64,000 nucleotides of DNA from DASRAA01 sp963814165 (lineage in GTDB: Bacteria > Acidobacteriota > Terriglobia > Terriglobales > Acidobacteriaceae): assembly GCA_963814165.1 (NCBI GenBank), contig CAWFBW010000001.1:124001-188000 (forward strand), in the 5' to 3' direction. The position numbers were made by a program, and so were the translations under genes. The notes beneath the pieces are model-generated. The model was not told the origin of the DNA, ran no database searches, and saw only the letters and a list, made by a program, of their open reading frames with translations. The number at the start of each line of letters is the position of its first letter. Positions within the stretch are counted from its first letter, which is position 1. This document shows, piece by piece, positions 35,048-44,801 of this stretch.

Positions 35048-36900
35048 TCAGCGGGCAGTCGCGCCCAGGACTGATGTGATTGACACTGATGGAGGCGATT
35101 GGGTCGAGACGTTAGACCCTGCAAAATTGTGTGAGACCGGGACGGTGCCGCGCAGCCCCCCGGATGCGAACGCAGTTGTCAAGGCCGTAAAATCAATCCC
35201 CGCTAGCTTGCCGTCGCGCGTGTCGGTCCAATAAGGCGCAAGCAACTGATAATTCAACCAGGCTGGGCTCACGTAGGTGAATGGGACGGTGGTTGCATAG
35301 TTGTGCGGTGGGAAGCTCTGCACGCTTTCACCGGGCGGGGCGTACATCACGTTTCCGTAGTACCGTGCATTTACGTCATATGACGACGTGCCGGGGTAGC
35401 CCATGTAGTATTGCAGACCCACCGTTCCCTTCCTGCCGTTGTCGCCGGAGGTTTGGCGGCACAGCACGTTGTCCAGAATCCAGATATTGTCAGTCAGGTG
35501 CGGTGCTGCCTTGTAGCCGGAAGCGTCCCCGAAATATACAGCAAATCCACAACCGCCATTCCAGTCTGGCGAACCCACCATCGTATTGTGCTGAAACAAC
35601 ACGTCTCGCATGTATCCTAGGGTCATCGGCGTAGTACCAGCGAGTCGATTGAGTCCCTGCTTAAAGGCCATTCCGACGTTGCCGGACGGCTGTACAGTTT
35701 TGCCTGCGAACGTGATGAGATTGTTTGAAATGTTCCAGCGTGCTTGGCTCCCAGCGTTCGTGCAGAACTAAGCCGTTGTGCACGCAAATGTCATCAGCGC
35801 CAAGTGTGTTGATTCCGCTCCCCACGTTCTTCAGGACGTTATTCGTAATCGTGATGTCGTTCACCACAGCTACGTCGCCGCTCTGAGAGGTTCGTACCGT
35901 GAGCACGATAGCGTATCCCTGCTGCGCCGCACGCCCAGACATTCTCGAATGTGTTGCCATCAACCAGCACCCGCTGACAACTCTTACATTCCAGCAGGTT
36001 CTTGACCACCATCGAATAGATGGGGGCTCGACTAAGCGCAACCCATTCCAACGGCTTGAAAATCCAGTTGTTTCGGATTTCGATGTCCGATGGCACATAT
36101 CCACCCCAGCCCTTGCCCCCACCACCAAAAAGAATGTTTTCACCCGCAGCCGACAGATAGTTGTTCACGATCTTGATGGGGCCGGGAGAGACGTTTGTAC
36201 CTACCGCGTTGGAGTCAAATCCAGCAATGTGTACGTCGCTAATATCGCTGTCGATTACAGCGAAGTTCGTTGCCATGATTTGCACCGCTGCTTGCATGTC
36301 CAGCGTGTCACTGCCGTGTATGTAACAGCGGTCGAGAGTGATCGAGTCCGGCAGGACGAACGAGCCAGAATGCGTCGGTGGGGGCCATGAGTTGCCCCAC
36401 AGGAAGTACGTCATGCAGTTGGGATGGCCTGTTACCCCGCAGCCGGCCGGGTAGCTTGATGCCGATGTCATTTCAACGCCAACGATGCGCCAGTGGTTCG
36501 CGTCTACTCCTAACTGAAAGACCGAACCAACATTCGGAGTAACCAACTTCGGCATGTTAACCGCCAATGCCGGAGAAACACGAACTCCAACACGCAGATT
36601 AGCCAATTGTGAGGAGATGATGTAAATCCACTTATTGGAAGGATTCGACTTTGCTGGAAGCGTAAAGTTTCCGATATAAGTCGCTCCGGCGTCCAGCACA
36701 ATGATGTCACCGGGAGAAGAGTAGGTAAGAGCGCTCGATAACTGGGCCGAAGTATGGGCTGCCCAAGTCGTGCCACCTACGGGTAGGTTCCACGTGGTGT
36801 TGATATAGACGCGAGGCCTTTCGGCCACTGGCTTCTGCGCGACGGCAAGTCCACAGAATAGAATTACAACTACGAGAGCTGGGGTACAAATCTTCGACAT
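35048..36900 (-). CDS. secreted parallel beta-helix protein, paralogue C (frameshifted)
   Basis: Same family as copies B and D. ATG at 36900 preceded by AAGGA, with signal peptide MSKICTPALVVVILFCGLAVAQ. The first frame holds to NTFENVWACG. Near 35935 the frame changes (compare copy B, NTFENVWRAGQEGYAIVLTVR). It changes again after GADDICV near 35795-35770 before returning at AFKQGLNRLAGTTPMTLGYMRDVLFQHNTMVG. The C-terminal 40 residues beyond TDTRDGKLAGIDF are unique to this copy. Long stretches are identical in DNA to B and D. Both lesions may be assembly errors caused by near-identical copies. Confidence 0.7.
36395..36591. repeat. 197-bp identical block, copy in paralogue C
   Basis: Identical to 31130-31326 and 40163-40359. 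C and D stay nearly identical beyond this block, so they are the closer pair. A further 157-bp block (35358-35514) is identical to 30092-30248 of B. Confidence 0.9.
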
Positions 36901-37290
36901 AATTAATCCTTTTTAAGAGTTGAATATCTAGAGCACTAAATCTGCGGCGGATTCGCACGGCGAGCCACAATTGGGGACCGGGAGACGATCCAGGCCTACT
37001 GTGTCGCGCCGCGCTGTCCCGGGTCGCGAGCCAATTACGGGTGCTGGTTGAGCACGCGTGGTGCAAAGGATCCGGAAGGCGCCCGCCCACGGTTCGTTGG
37101 GGGCTCAAGTTCGCGGAGATCTCAGAGTGCGGACTCTTCGGCTGGAAACCATCCACGTCCGGCAACTGGACGGGATGCGCGATACGATCAGCCAAACGGC
37201 AAGTGGACGTTGGCTCCATGAATTTCCTATCGGAGAGACAGGAAATTCGTTTAATTCAACCGTGGTCAGTAGCTGATCCTCAGGGATCAT
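36901..37290. other. spacer upstream of IS21 remnant
   Basis: About 390 bp upstream of beta-helix C and left of the transposase fragment. Several short frames, none recognisable. It could include degraded 5' istA sequence or the site of its truncation. Confidence 0.3.
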
Positions 37291-37299
37291 CCAATACCG

Positions 37300-37864
37300 G
37301 CCAACTGGAAGGAGCCCAAGCCTACCTCGAACACTGAGAACGACGCTGGACCGACACCCGGATCCACGGCATGACTGAACAACAGGTGGCTGTCGTGTTT
37401 GCCGAAGAGAAACCCAGGTTGCTTCCGCGTCCACTGGAACCGTTTCGCTATTACCAGTGACGTCGAATGAATCGTGCATCTAGGCGGCTTCGTCGAGGGC
37501 CAGTTACTACGGCGCACCGCCGGGCTGGATCGGGCGCCAGGGGCCAGGGTGCAAAGGGATGATTTCCATCTCCGACTTCATTTCGGGGCGCTCCGAGACG
37601 CCATCCATCGTCATGAAGGCGAAGTAGGTATGCTCCGCATCCTGGGCGTTTTCTCTCCCGCAAAGAAGTACGGAACAGCGGCAGTCGATGAAGCCTGCGC
37701 CGCTGCGCTGGAGATGGGAGTGCAGGAATACCGCTTTATTCGCTGCGATCTGGAGCGCCGTCCGCACACCCCCAATCAGTTTGCAGCAAATGTACCCCTT
37801 GATTCGCGAGCTAGTGCAGTTCCGCGAGCTTGTTGATTGCATAACTGCGGAGACAGAGGAATGA
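37300..37864 (+). pseudogene. istA: IS21 transposase IstA, 3' fragment
   Basis: Reading across three frames gives the IstA C-terminus: AQAYLEHWERRWTDTRIHGM, FAEEKPRLLP...LEPFRYYQ, a VHLGGFVEGQ segment, YGAPPGWIGRQ, AKKYGTAAVDEACAAALEMGVQEYRFIRCDLER and SLQQMYPLIRELVQFRELVD. It ends at the TGA of 37862-37864, overlapping the istB start. At least three frameshifts; the DDE catalytic core is missing. Confidence 0.8.
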
Positions 37865-38617
37865 ATCTGATTGAACTCGATCGTGCTCTCAAACAACTTC
37901 GCCTGGGCGGAACGGCCGCCGCGCTGGAGACTTGCCCGGTGACAAACCCAAGCCGCACCGCTCGGCCCCCATCGACCTGCTCTCGTGTCTCGTCTCCGAC
38001 GAACTGGCCCGGCATAGCGGGCGCTTGCTGAAGCGGCGGGAACGGCAACCTCAGTTCCTAGGCTCCCAGAAGACCCTCGACAACTTCGACATCGCTTTCA
38101 ATAGCGAGATGAATCGCAGCCTGGTCTTCGATCTGGTTACTTCCGGTTTTATCGCGCGCCGCTAAGATGCGCTGTTTCTTGGTCCCCCGGCACCGGCAAG
38201 ATGCACCTGGCTCAAGCCATCGGACATACCGCTATCCAATGGGGTTATCGCATGCTCTACCGCGAGCCCCACAGCTTGCTCGTTGAGTTGACCGAAGCCT
38301 CGCTCGACAGCACCAGCAAAGCGCACATGGAGTTCGCGGTTACCCTGACCCCGCTCATCATCGACGGTCTGGGAATGCGCAAGCTGCCGCTGACCGCGGC
38401 CAAAGTGCTGCTGGTGATCATCACACGACGCTGCTAGCGAGCTAATACCGCGCTGACCTCGAATCGTCCGGTTGAGGACTGGGTTAAGCTGCTCGGCGAC
38501 AGCGACGCCGTCGCCGTTGCGCTCAACTGCTTACTACACGACGGGCATGTGCCCAAGTGCAGCCCGCAAAGCTAGCGCACCAAAACCGACTTGCCACCCC
38601 AGGAGGCGGCAGGGTAG
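37861..38617 (+). pseudogene. istB: IS21 helper ATPase IstB, frameshifted
   Basis: Starts MNLIELDRALKQLRLGGTAAALET, continues after a shift as PIDLLSCLVSDELARHSGRLLKRRE, TLDNFDIAFNSEMNRSLVFDLVTSGFIARR. The Walker A GPPGTGK near 38185-38207 is followed by HLAQAIGHTAIQWGYRMLYREPHSLL, LIIDGLGMRKLP (Walker B region) and SNRPVEDWVKLLGD. A TAG replaces a conserved tryptophan near 38573-38575. The natural end, PPQEAAG, is at 38615-38617. Not functional. Confidence 0.85.
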
Positions 38618-38926
38618 AACAATCTCCGTCTTGGACGGCCACTTCCGTTGACCGGTGTTGACCCGATAACAGCTCGCCGCTTTGGAAGTGATCACCGATG
38701 TCACGTGCCAATCCTGCGGTGTCTCACTGCTAGACACGACTGCTAGCCTCAGTCGATGGCTTCAGTCACTTTGCGCGGTGGGTGGAAACCGGGCTCCGTG
38801 ACGTGGACTCGTCACGATAGCCCGGCTTCTGAGTCGGCCAGTCGACTCAGTTCCACGGACCGATGGCAACTGCAGGAGGGTCAATACCTACTGTCCGGCA
38901 CCGCTGGAACCCCTGCTGGAGCCCAT
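38618..38926. other. spacer downstream of istB
   Basis: About 310 bp, probably the right part of the IS21 element and flank. GTGACGTGGACTCGTCACGA at about 38799-38818 forms a small GTGACG/CGTCAC inverted repeat. No gene. Confidence 0.3.
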
Positions 38927-40719
38927 TCAGTAGGGGGCAGGCAGGCTGGTGCTGCTGATGCCGGTGATGTTCCCATCCGAAGTATCCGTCCAATAAGGCG
39001 TCAACAACTGGTAGTTGTATGAGGCTGGGCTCACGTAGGTGAATGGGACGGTGGTTGCATAGTTGTGCGGTGGGAAGCTCTGCACCCTTTCACCGGGCGG
39101 GGCGTACATCACGTTTCCGTAGTACCGTGCATTTACGTCATAGGACGACGTGCCGGGGTAGCCCATGTAGTATTGCAGACCCACCGTTCCCTTCCTGCCG
39201 TTGTCGCCGGAGGTTTGGCGGCACAGCACGTTGTCCAGAATCCAGATATTGTCGGTCAGGTGCGGCGCAGGCGTATAAGTCGGAGGGTTGGAATATCCAT
39301 TAGCGTCCCCGAAATATACAGCCCATCCACAACCGCCGCTCCAATCTGGAGAACCAACCATCGTATTGTGCTGAAACAACACGTCTCGCATGTATCCTAG
39401 GGTCATCGGTGTAGTACCAGCGGGTCGATTGAGTCCCTGCTTGAAGGCTATTCCGACGTTGCCAGTCGGCTGCACCGTTTTGTCCGCGAACATGATGAGG
39501 TTATTGGAAATGTTCCAGCGTGCTTGGCTCCCAGCGTTCGTGCAGGGTGACACGCAAGTGTCATCAGCGCCAATTGTGTTGACTCCGCTCCCCACGTTCT
39601 TCAGGACGTTATTCGTAATCGTGATGTCATTCACCACAGCTACGTCGCCGCTCTGAGAGCTTCGTACCGTGAGCACGATAGCGTATCCCGATTGACCGGC
39701 AGCCCACACATTCTCGAATGTGTTGCCATCAACCAGCACCCGCTGACAACTCTTACATTCCAGCAGATTCTTGACCAGCATCGAATAGATGGGGGCTCGA
39801 CTAAGCGCAACCCATTCCAGCGGCTTGAAAATCCAGTTGTTTCGGATTTCGATGTCCGATGGCACATAACCACCCCAGCCCTTGCCCCCACCACCAAAAA
39901 GAATGTTTTCACCCGCAGCCGACAGATAGTTGTTCACGATCTTGATGGGGCCGGGAGAGACGTTTGAACCAACGGCCTGATGTCAAATCCAGCAATGTGC
40001 ACGTCTCGAATATCGCTGTCGATTACAGCGAAGTTCGTTGCCATGATTTGTACCGCTGCCTGCATGTCCAGCGTGTCACTGCCGTGAATGTAGCAGCGGT
40101 CGAGAGTGATCGAGTCCGGCAGGACGAACGAGCCAGAATGCGTCGGTGGGGGCCATGAGTTGCCCCACAGGAAGTACGTCATGCAGTTGGGATGGCCTGT
40201 TACCCCGCAGCCGGCCGGGTAGCTTGATGCCGATGTCATTTCAACGCCAACGATGCGCCAGTGGTTCGCGTCTACTCCTAACTGAAAGACCGAACCAACA
40301 TTCGGAGTAACCAACTTCGGCATGTTAACCGCCAATGCCGGAGAAACACGAACTCCAACACGCAGATTAGCCAATTGTGAGGAGATGATGTAAATCCACT
40401 TATTGGAAGGATTCGACTTTCCTGGAAGCGTAAAGTTTCCGATATAAGTCGCTCCGGCATCCAGCACAATGATGTCACCGGGAGAAGAGTAGGTAAGAGC
40501 GCTCGATAACTGGGCCGAAGTATGGGCTGCCCAAGTCGTGCCACCTACGGGCGGGTTCCAGGTGGTGTCGATGTAAATCATCGGGAGTATTGCTTGCGGT
40601 TTCTGAGCCGGCGCGACTGCGGAGAAGCCCCAAATTACGAGTGCCATCAAAACAAATGATGGCCACCGGAATGGGCGAGCTGCTCCAAAGTGGCATGAAA
40701 GCTGCGATATAGGTTGCAC
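38927..40719 (-). CDS. secreted parallel beta-helix protein, paralogue D (one frameshift)
   Basis: Same family. A GTG at 40719 with a perfect AAGGAG 6 nt upstream starts a signal peptide (hydrophobic segment FVLMALVIWGFSAVAPAQ). Conserved N-terminal block DTTWNPPVGGTTWAAHTSAQLSSALTYSSPGDIIVLDAGATY. Compared with copies B and C, one base is missing near 39975-39980 (in the codons for AGFDSNAVGTN), shifting the frame. Reading resumes at KIVNNYLSAAGENILFGGGGKGWGG and runs to the stop at 38927. Corrected length is about 597 residues. It carries a short insertion (GYSNPPTYTPAPHL) absent from B and C. Confidence 0.72.
40163..40359. repeat. 197-bp identical block, copy in paralogue D
   Basis: Third copy of the block at 31130-31326 and 36395-36591; identical by direct reading. 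Confidence 0.9.
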
Positions 40720-41138
40720 TATGTTCTCCTTTGCAATTTGGGGGACTTGATGGCTGTTCAGACGACGACCTCGGTACTCATACGTTGGTGGCGCAGGTGA
40801 ACTTTGAAGCGTGCCACCTTGGTCTCCTTGTTGGGTGCATACTGAGATATAGCGGGTTCGGTGCGCAGGGAAAAGGGTTACTGTCACTTCTGATAAACGA
40901 AAGTAACCTCGCTGAAGATTACCTCGTAGGTCTACTACTTGGAAAACGCCCGAGTGGGATGCTTACTCACAACAATTAACCCAGCGAACAGCGCTTCATT
41001 TGGGGAGTCGGCCACGGTTACCCGGAACCGGCTAGAGGGACGAGATCCGGGCCCAAAGGTCGCAGGTCACTCTCACGAACCCGGCAAGGCTCGTACACCG
41101 ACGGCAGTGTAAAATTGCATATCCGTCTGACCAAACCT
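40720..41138. other. divergent promoter region
   Basis: About 420 bp between beta-helix D and the glycosyltransferase at 41139, transcribed apart. GGTTACT at 40876-40882 and AGTAACC at 40902-40908 form a 7-bp inverted repeat with a 19-nt centre, a possible operator. No gene. Confidence 0.35.
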
Positions 41139-42275
41139 ATGTCCCTTGCGCTGACGAGTCCTGTGCCAGTTCTGCTCATGGTGCGCGAGTTAGGAATAGG
41201 TGGCACAGAACGACAACTTGTCGAGACGGCCCGCTTCCTGCATCGCGACCGATTCGTTCCGTATGTGGGGTGCTTTCGGGCAGACGGACTGCGGCGCGCG
41301 GACTTGGAACGGGCTGGAGTGCCAATCCTGCATCTTCCAATCCACTCGTTCCTTTCTCCGACGGTCGTCCGAGCCGCCTCACGCTTGATCACGTACATCC
41401 GCCAGCATCACATCCAGGTGGTCCACTCATTCGACGCACCGACAAACAATTTTGCAGTGCCGGTGGCGAGATTTGCCGGCGTACCGGCCGTCATTTCGAG
41501 CCAGCGTGGCCATCGCGACCTAACCGGCGGACTAAACAAGGCATGCTTGCGGGTCACCGATCGCCTGGCCGACGCGGTGGTCGTGAATTGTGACTACATG
41601 CGACGCTACCTGGTCGAGGACGAAGGGGTGTCAAAATCCAAGATCGGAATCTGTTACAACTCCGTCGATGTTGAGCAATACCGACGCAAAGCGACCGCGT
41701 CTCCGTGGCCCGGCAAGGCAGTCATTGGAGTTGTGTGCGCACTACGCCCGGAGAAGGGGCTGGATACACTGTTGCGGGCGTTTGCCCGGCTATCCCGCCA
41801 AGATTCGATACTTGCAATCGTCGGAAGTGGACCTGAGCAGCCCCACTTGAGGGCTCTTGCCTCGGAGCTTGACCTCGGCGAGCGCTGTCATTTTGAACCG
41901 GCGACTTCTGACGTAGCCGAGTGGCTCAGTCGCATCGACATCTTCGTCCTTCCGTCCCGCACGGAAGCCCTCTCCAACGCGCTGATGGAGGCCATGGCCT
42001 GCAGTTGTTGTGCGATCGCCTCGCGAGTGGGCGGCAATCCCGAGCTCATCGATGACGATGAGAACGGCCTCCTGTTTGAGGTGGATAATGTTGCGCAACT
42101 GGCAGGCCACATGGAAGCACTTCTGTGCGACCCGGCTCGCCGGCAACGGCTCGCCGCAGCCGCGTCGGCAAAAATGTCTGCGCATTTCACGAACTCGCAG
42201 GCGGCTACTACCATGCAGCGGATTTATGAATCGGTGCTGCTCAATGCGAGGCGGGAGGGCCGTGCTTCGCCGTAA
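41139..42275 (+). CDS. family 4 glycosyltransferase
   Basis: GT-B retaining glycosyltransferase of 378 residues. N-terminal GTERQLVETARFLHRDRFVPYV; C-terminal nucleotide-sugar domain with VVCALRPEKGLDTLLRAFARL, GSGPEQPHLRALASELDLGERCHF and the EX7E motif in PSRTEALSNALMEAMACSCCAIASRVGGNPELI. ATG at 41139 chosen over an upstream in-frame TTG at 41115. Cytoplasmic; adds a sugar to a lipid-linked acceptor. Its 3' end overlaps that of the convergent gene 42241-43470 by 35 bp. Confidence 0.88.
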   Translation: MSLALTSPVPVLLMVRELGIGGTERQLVETARFLHRDRFVPYVGCFRADGLRRADLERAGVPILHLPIHSFLSPTVVRAASRLITYIRQHHIQVVHSFDAPTNNFAVPVARFAGVPAVISSQRGHRDLTGGLNKACLRVTDRLADAVVVNCDYMRRYLVEDEGVSKSKIGICYNSVDVEQYRRKATASPWPGKAVIGVVCALRPEKGLDTLLRAFARLSRQDSILAIVGSGPEQPHLRALASELDLGERCHFEPATSDVAEWLSRIDIFVLPSRTEALSNALMEAMACSCCAIASRVGGNPELIDDDENGLLFEVDNVAQLAGHMEALLCDPARRQRLAAAASAKMSAHFTNSQAATTMQRIYESVLLNARREGRASP

Positions 42276-43470
42276 TCCATCGGGTGAATATCCCGGACAG
42301 GTGCCCAACATTTTTCTGGAGGTCGTACTTGTCGGCGATGCGCTGGGGGCATGAGTTCGCCATGCTACGTCTCAGATCTGGATCATCCAGGACTCTACCG
42401 ATCGTGGCAGCGAGTTCCTGTACGTCTGAAGCCGTGAACAAAAGGCCATCGATTCCATCGCGTATCAACTCCGGTATTCCATTGATGCGAGGGGCGACGC
42501 AGGGTACACCAGTCGCCATCGCTTCCATCAGTACCACGGGAACCCCCTCCGCGAAGCTGGTGAGCACGCACAAGTCGCTGTTCAGGTAAAGCTCGCGCAG
42601 TTCGTCCTGGTTCTTCCAACCGGTAAACACCACCCGGTTGCTAATTCCGAGCTGCCCGACGCGCGATTCGAGGTTCGCGCGGTCTGGACCGTCGCCTGCC
42701 AACGTAAGCCGAACATCCCGGCCCTCTTTGATCAACTGCGCGACCACATCCAACAGCAGAGGATATCCTTTAATTTCGACCAGCCGCCCTACGGAAATCA
42801 ACTCGTAGGGAGAAGGATGGTCACGGAACGCAGCTGTCTTCCATCCAGAGGTTTCGACGCCTAACGGTGCGACCTCAATCTTGTGCCAGTCCGACGGCGA
42901 CGACCAGAGCATGATCTGGCTCTTTCCGAAATAGCTGATGGCACAAACCACTTGCGCAGTCCGTACTTTTTCCCGAATGGCGAAGCCCTCGGGATCGGTA
43001 AACTCCGCCGGGCCATGAAGGGTCATCGACAGATTGATGTCGAAGACCCGGGACAGAATAAGGGCGACCGTAGTGGAATAAACCGATTGGACATAGGTGA
43101 TACCTACGTTGCGAAGACGATATCCAATACACACGGCTTCGACAAAATACGCAGTTGCCAGCAACGTCAACCGCGGGTTGAATCGGCCGAACCTCCACGC
43201 TGTTGCCAGCCCGCGAAAATACCGCACGGGACGTGTCGCGAGCGTGGCAGCGTGGCTCGCAAGGCAGCGAACCAGGCCGCCGTCAAGAATGTACCAGGTG
43301 GACCGGAACTCATCCGCTTCTGCTTGGGACATCGGAGTTCGCCGGCTGCCGGGCCGACGAATCGAAATCGTCTGAATGTCCCATCCCAACTCACGCAGCC
43401 GCCGTACTTCGCGCAGCAGGTAAGTGTGCCCCAGCGTTGGGTATTCACTCAAGAGATAAGCCAATTTCAT
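42241..43470 (-). CDS. family 4 glycosyltransferase
   Basis: 409-residue GT-B glycosyltransferase. Start MKLAYLLSEYPTLGHTYLLREVRRLRELGWDIQTISIRRP is the WcaL/colanic-acid-type N-terminus (SEYPTLSETFI-like). C-terminal domain: SVGRLVEIKGYPLLLDVVAQL, LTLAGDGPDRANLESRVGQLG and FAEGVPVVLMEAMATGVPCVAPRINGIPELI with the EX7E motif. ATG at 43470. Transcribed toward the preceding glycosyltransferase with overlapping 3' ends. Confidence 0.88.
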   Translation of the reverse strand: MKLAYLLSEYPTLGHTYLLREVRRLRELGWDIQTISIRRPGSRRTPMSQAEADEFRSTWYILDGGLVRCLASHAATLATRPVRYFRGLATAWRFGRFNPRLTLLATAYFVEAVCIGYRLRNVGITYVQSVYSTTVALILSRVFDINLSMTLHGPAEFTDPEGFAIREKVRTAQVVCAISYFGKSQIMLWSSPSDWHKIEVAPLGVETSGWKTAAFRDHPSPYELISVGRLVEIKGYPLLLDVVAQLIKEGRDVRLTLAGDGPDRANLESRVGQLGISNRVVFTGWKNQDELRELYLNSDLCVLTSFAEGVPVVLMEAMATGVPCVAPRINGIPELIRDGIDGLLFTASDVQELAATIGRVLDDPDLRRSMANSCPQRIADKYDLQKNVGHLSGIFTRWITAKHGPPASH

Positions 43471-43690
43471 TGGGATGGCTCACGGCGGGTCGGCATAGGC
43501 GAGCGAAAGGCCAAAGCACAGTGTAGCGGTCAGGCCTCGCAGACGGCAACCGGAATTCGGTGTTCACCTAATCTCCTCCCGAGAAATTGTGGAATTTGGG
43601 GCACTTATCCTCGGCATCGTAGTGGTTGCACGCGGGTGAGCGTAAAATGGACACTCTAAAACTGGTTTGCTCATAAAACGGTGGCATCTA

Positions 43691-44695
43691 ATGAAGATTG
43701 ACGGGCACAAACGGTGGCCGGTTGCTAACGCAGCAGGAATAACTTTATCGAGAGGACTTTCTATCGTTATTCCCGTGTACGGCAGCGAGCTCATCCTCCC
43801 CGATCTGGTTCGCCGCTTAGAGAACGTCCTCAGTGGAATAGCACAAGACTATGAAGTTGTGCTGGTCAATGACAGCAGCCCCGACGGCAGTTGGGAAGTA
43901 ATCGGCCTGCTGACGAAGGAGTACCCGAGGATCCATGCCATTGACCTGATGCGGAACTATGGCCAGCACAACGCGCTCCTGTGTGGCATCCGCGCCGCCC
44001 GGTACGGCATCATTGTCACCATGGACGATGACTTGCAGCATCCCCCGGAGGAGATCCCCAAGCTCGTAGCCGCGCTCGCTGGGCGCTACGACGTCGTGTA
44101 CGGGACACCGGAACACGAGCGGCACAGCCTTGCGCGCAATCTAGCTTCCACGATCACCAAACTTGCCCTGCAGAATGTAATGGGAGCGGAGATTGCGCGA
44201 AAAGTCTGTGCATTTCGCGTCTTTCGGGCAGAGGTAGCCCAGGCATTTGCTCATTATGAAGGATCTTTTGTCTCCATAGATGTATTGCTTACCTGGGGGA
44301 CGAATCGTTTTCATGTTATGCGCGTTCGGCATGAACCGCGGCATCAAGGGACGTCTGGCTACACGCTTTACAAATTGATCACACATGCCATAAACATGAT
44401 GACCGGCTTCACTACGTTACCTCTGCAGTTAGCGAGTCTACTCGGGTTTGGCTTCACTATTCTCGGAGTCTTTGTCCTGGGGTACGTCCTTCTCGGTTTT
44501 TTTGTGCACGGCGATTCCGTTCCTGGGTTTCCCTTTTTGGCGTCGATAGTTGCCGTATTTTCCGGAGTTCAACTTTTCGCACTGGGAATTATCGGAGAAT
44601 ATTTGGCGCGCATGCATTTCCGATCTCTGCAGAAACCGCCGTTTGTAGTCCGGCAGGACATTGCGGAGGAGGACGGGGCAGGTGTGCAGCAATGA
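43691..44695 (+). CDS. ArnC/DPM1-like family 2 glycosyltransferase with two C-terminal TM helices
   Basis: 334-residue polyprenyl-phosphate glycosyltransferase. GLSIVIPVYGSELILPDLVRRLE, VVLVNDSSPDGSWEVI, MDDDLQHPPEEIPKLVAAL (DDDLQ catalytic motif), then two transmembrane helices at about 240-265 and 275-300, the layout of ArnC/GtrB enzymes. It would load a sugar onto undecaprenyl phosphate for transfer outside the membrane, possibly by the GT39-like proteins at 32118 or 47884. ATG at 43691; TTG at 43667 is possible. Confidence 0.85.
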   Translation: MKIDGHKRWPVANAAGITLSRGLSIVIPVYGSELILPDLVRRLENVLSGIAQDYEVVLVNDSSPDGSWEVIGLLTKEYPRIHAIDLMRNYGQHNALLCGIRAARYGIIVTMDDDLQHPPEEIPKLVAALAGRYDVVYGTPEHERHSLARNLASTITKLALQNVMGAEIARKVCAFRVFRAEVAQAFAHYEGSFVSIDVLLTWGTNRFHVMRVRHEPRHQGTSGYTLYKLITHAINMMTGFTTLPLQLASLLGFGFTILGVFVLGYVLLGFFVHGDSVPGFPFLASIVAVFSGVQLFALGIIGEYLARMHFRSLQKPPFVVRQDIAEEDGAGVQQ

Positions 44696-44801
44696 GCAGG
44701 AAATTCAGGCGACGCGGGATATTAAACCATCGAAGCAACCGTACTGTACGTGATGTCCTTTACCACTCCCGAGGTACGCTCTGCGACGCTGGGAGGCCGA
44801 C

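Larger units (their letters stand above)
37291..38620 (+). mobile_element. decayed IS21-family insertion sequence
   Basis: The 3' third of istA and all of istB, in the standard order and with the standard 4-bp ATGA overlap, both broken by frameshifts and stops. The istA catalytic DDE part and the left end are absent. No terminal inverted repeats could be identified. It lies between beta-helix copies C and D. Confidence 0.8.

Noticed and set aside
35031..35234. Short open frame antisense to the 3' end of beta-helix C
   Set aside because: Overlaps a real gene; no features.
37041..37337. 98-codon frame left of the IS21 fragment as a gene
   Set aside because: Only its last residues (AQAYLEH) match IstA; the rest is unrecognisable, so it is not called beyond the istA fragment.
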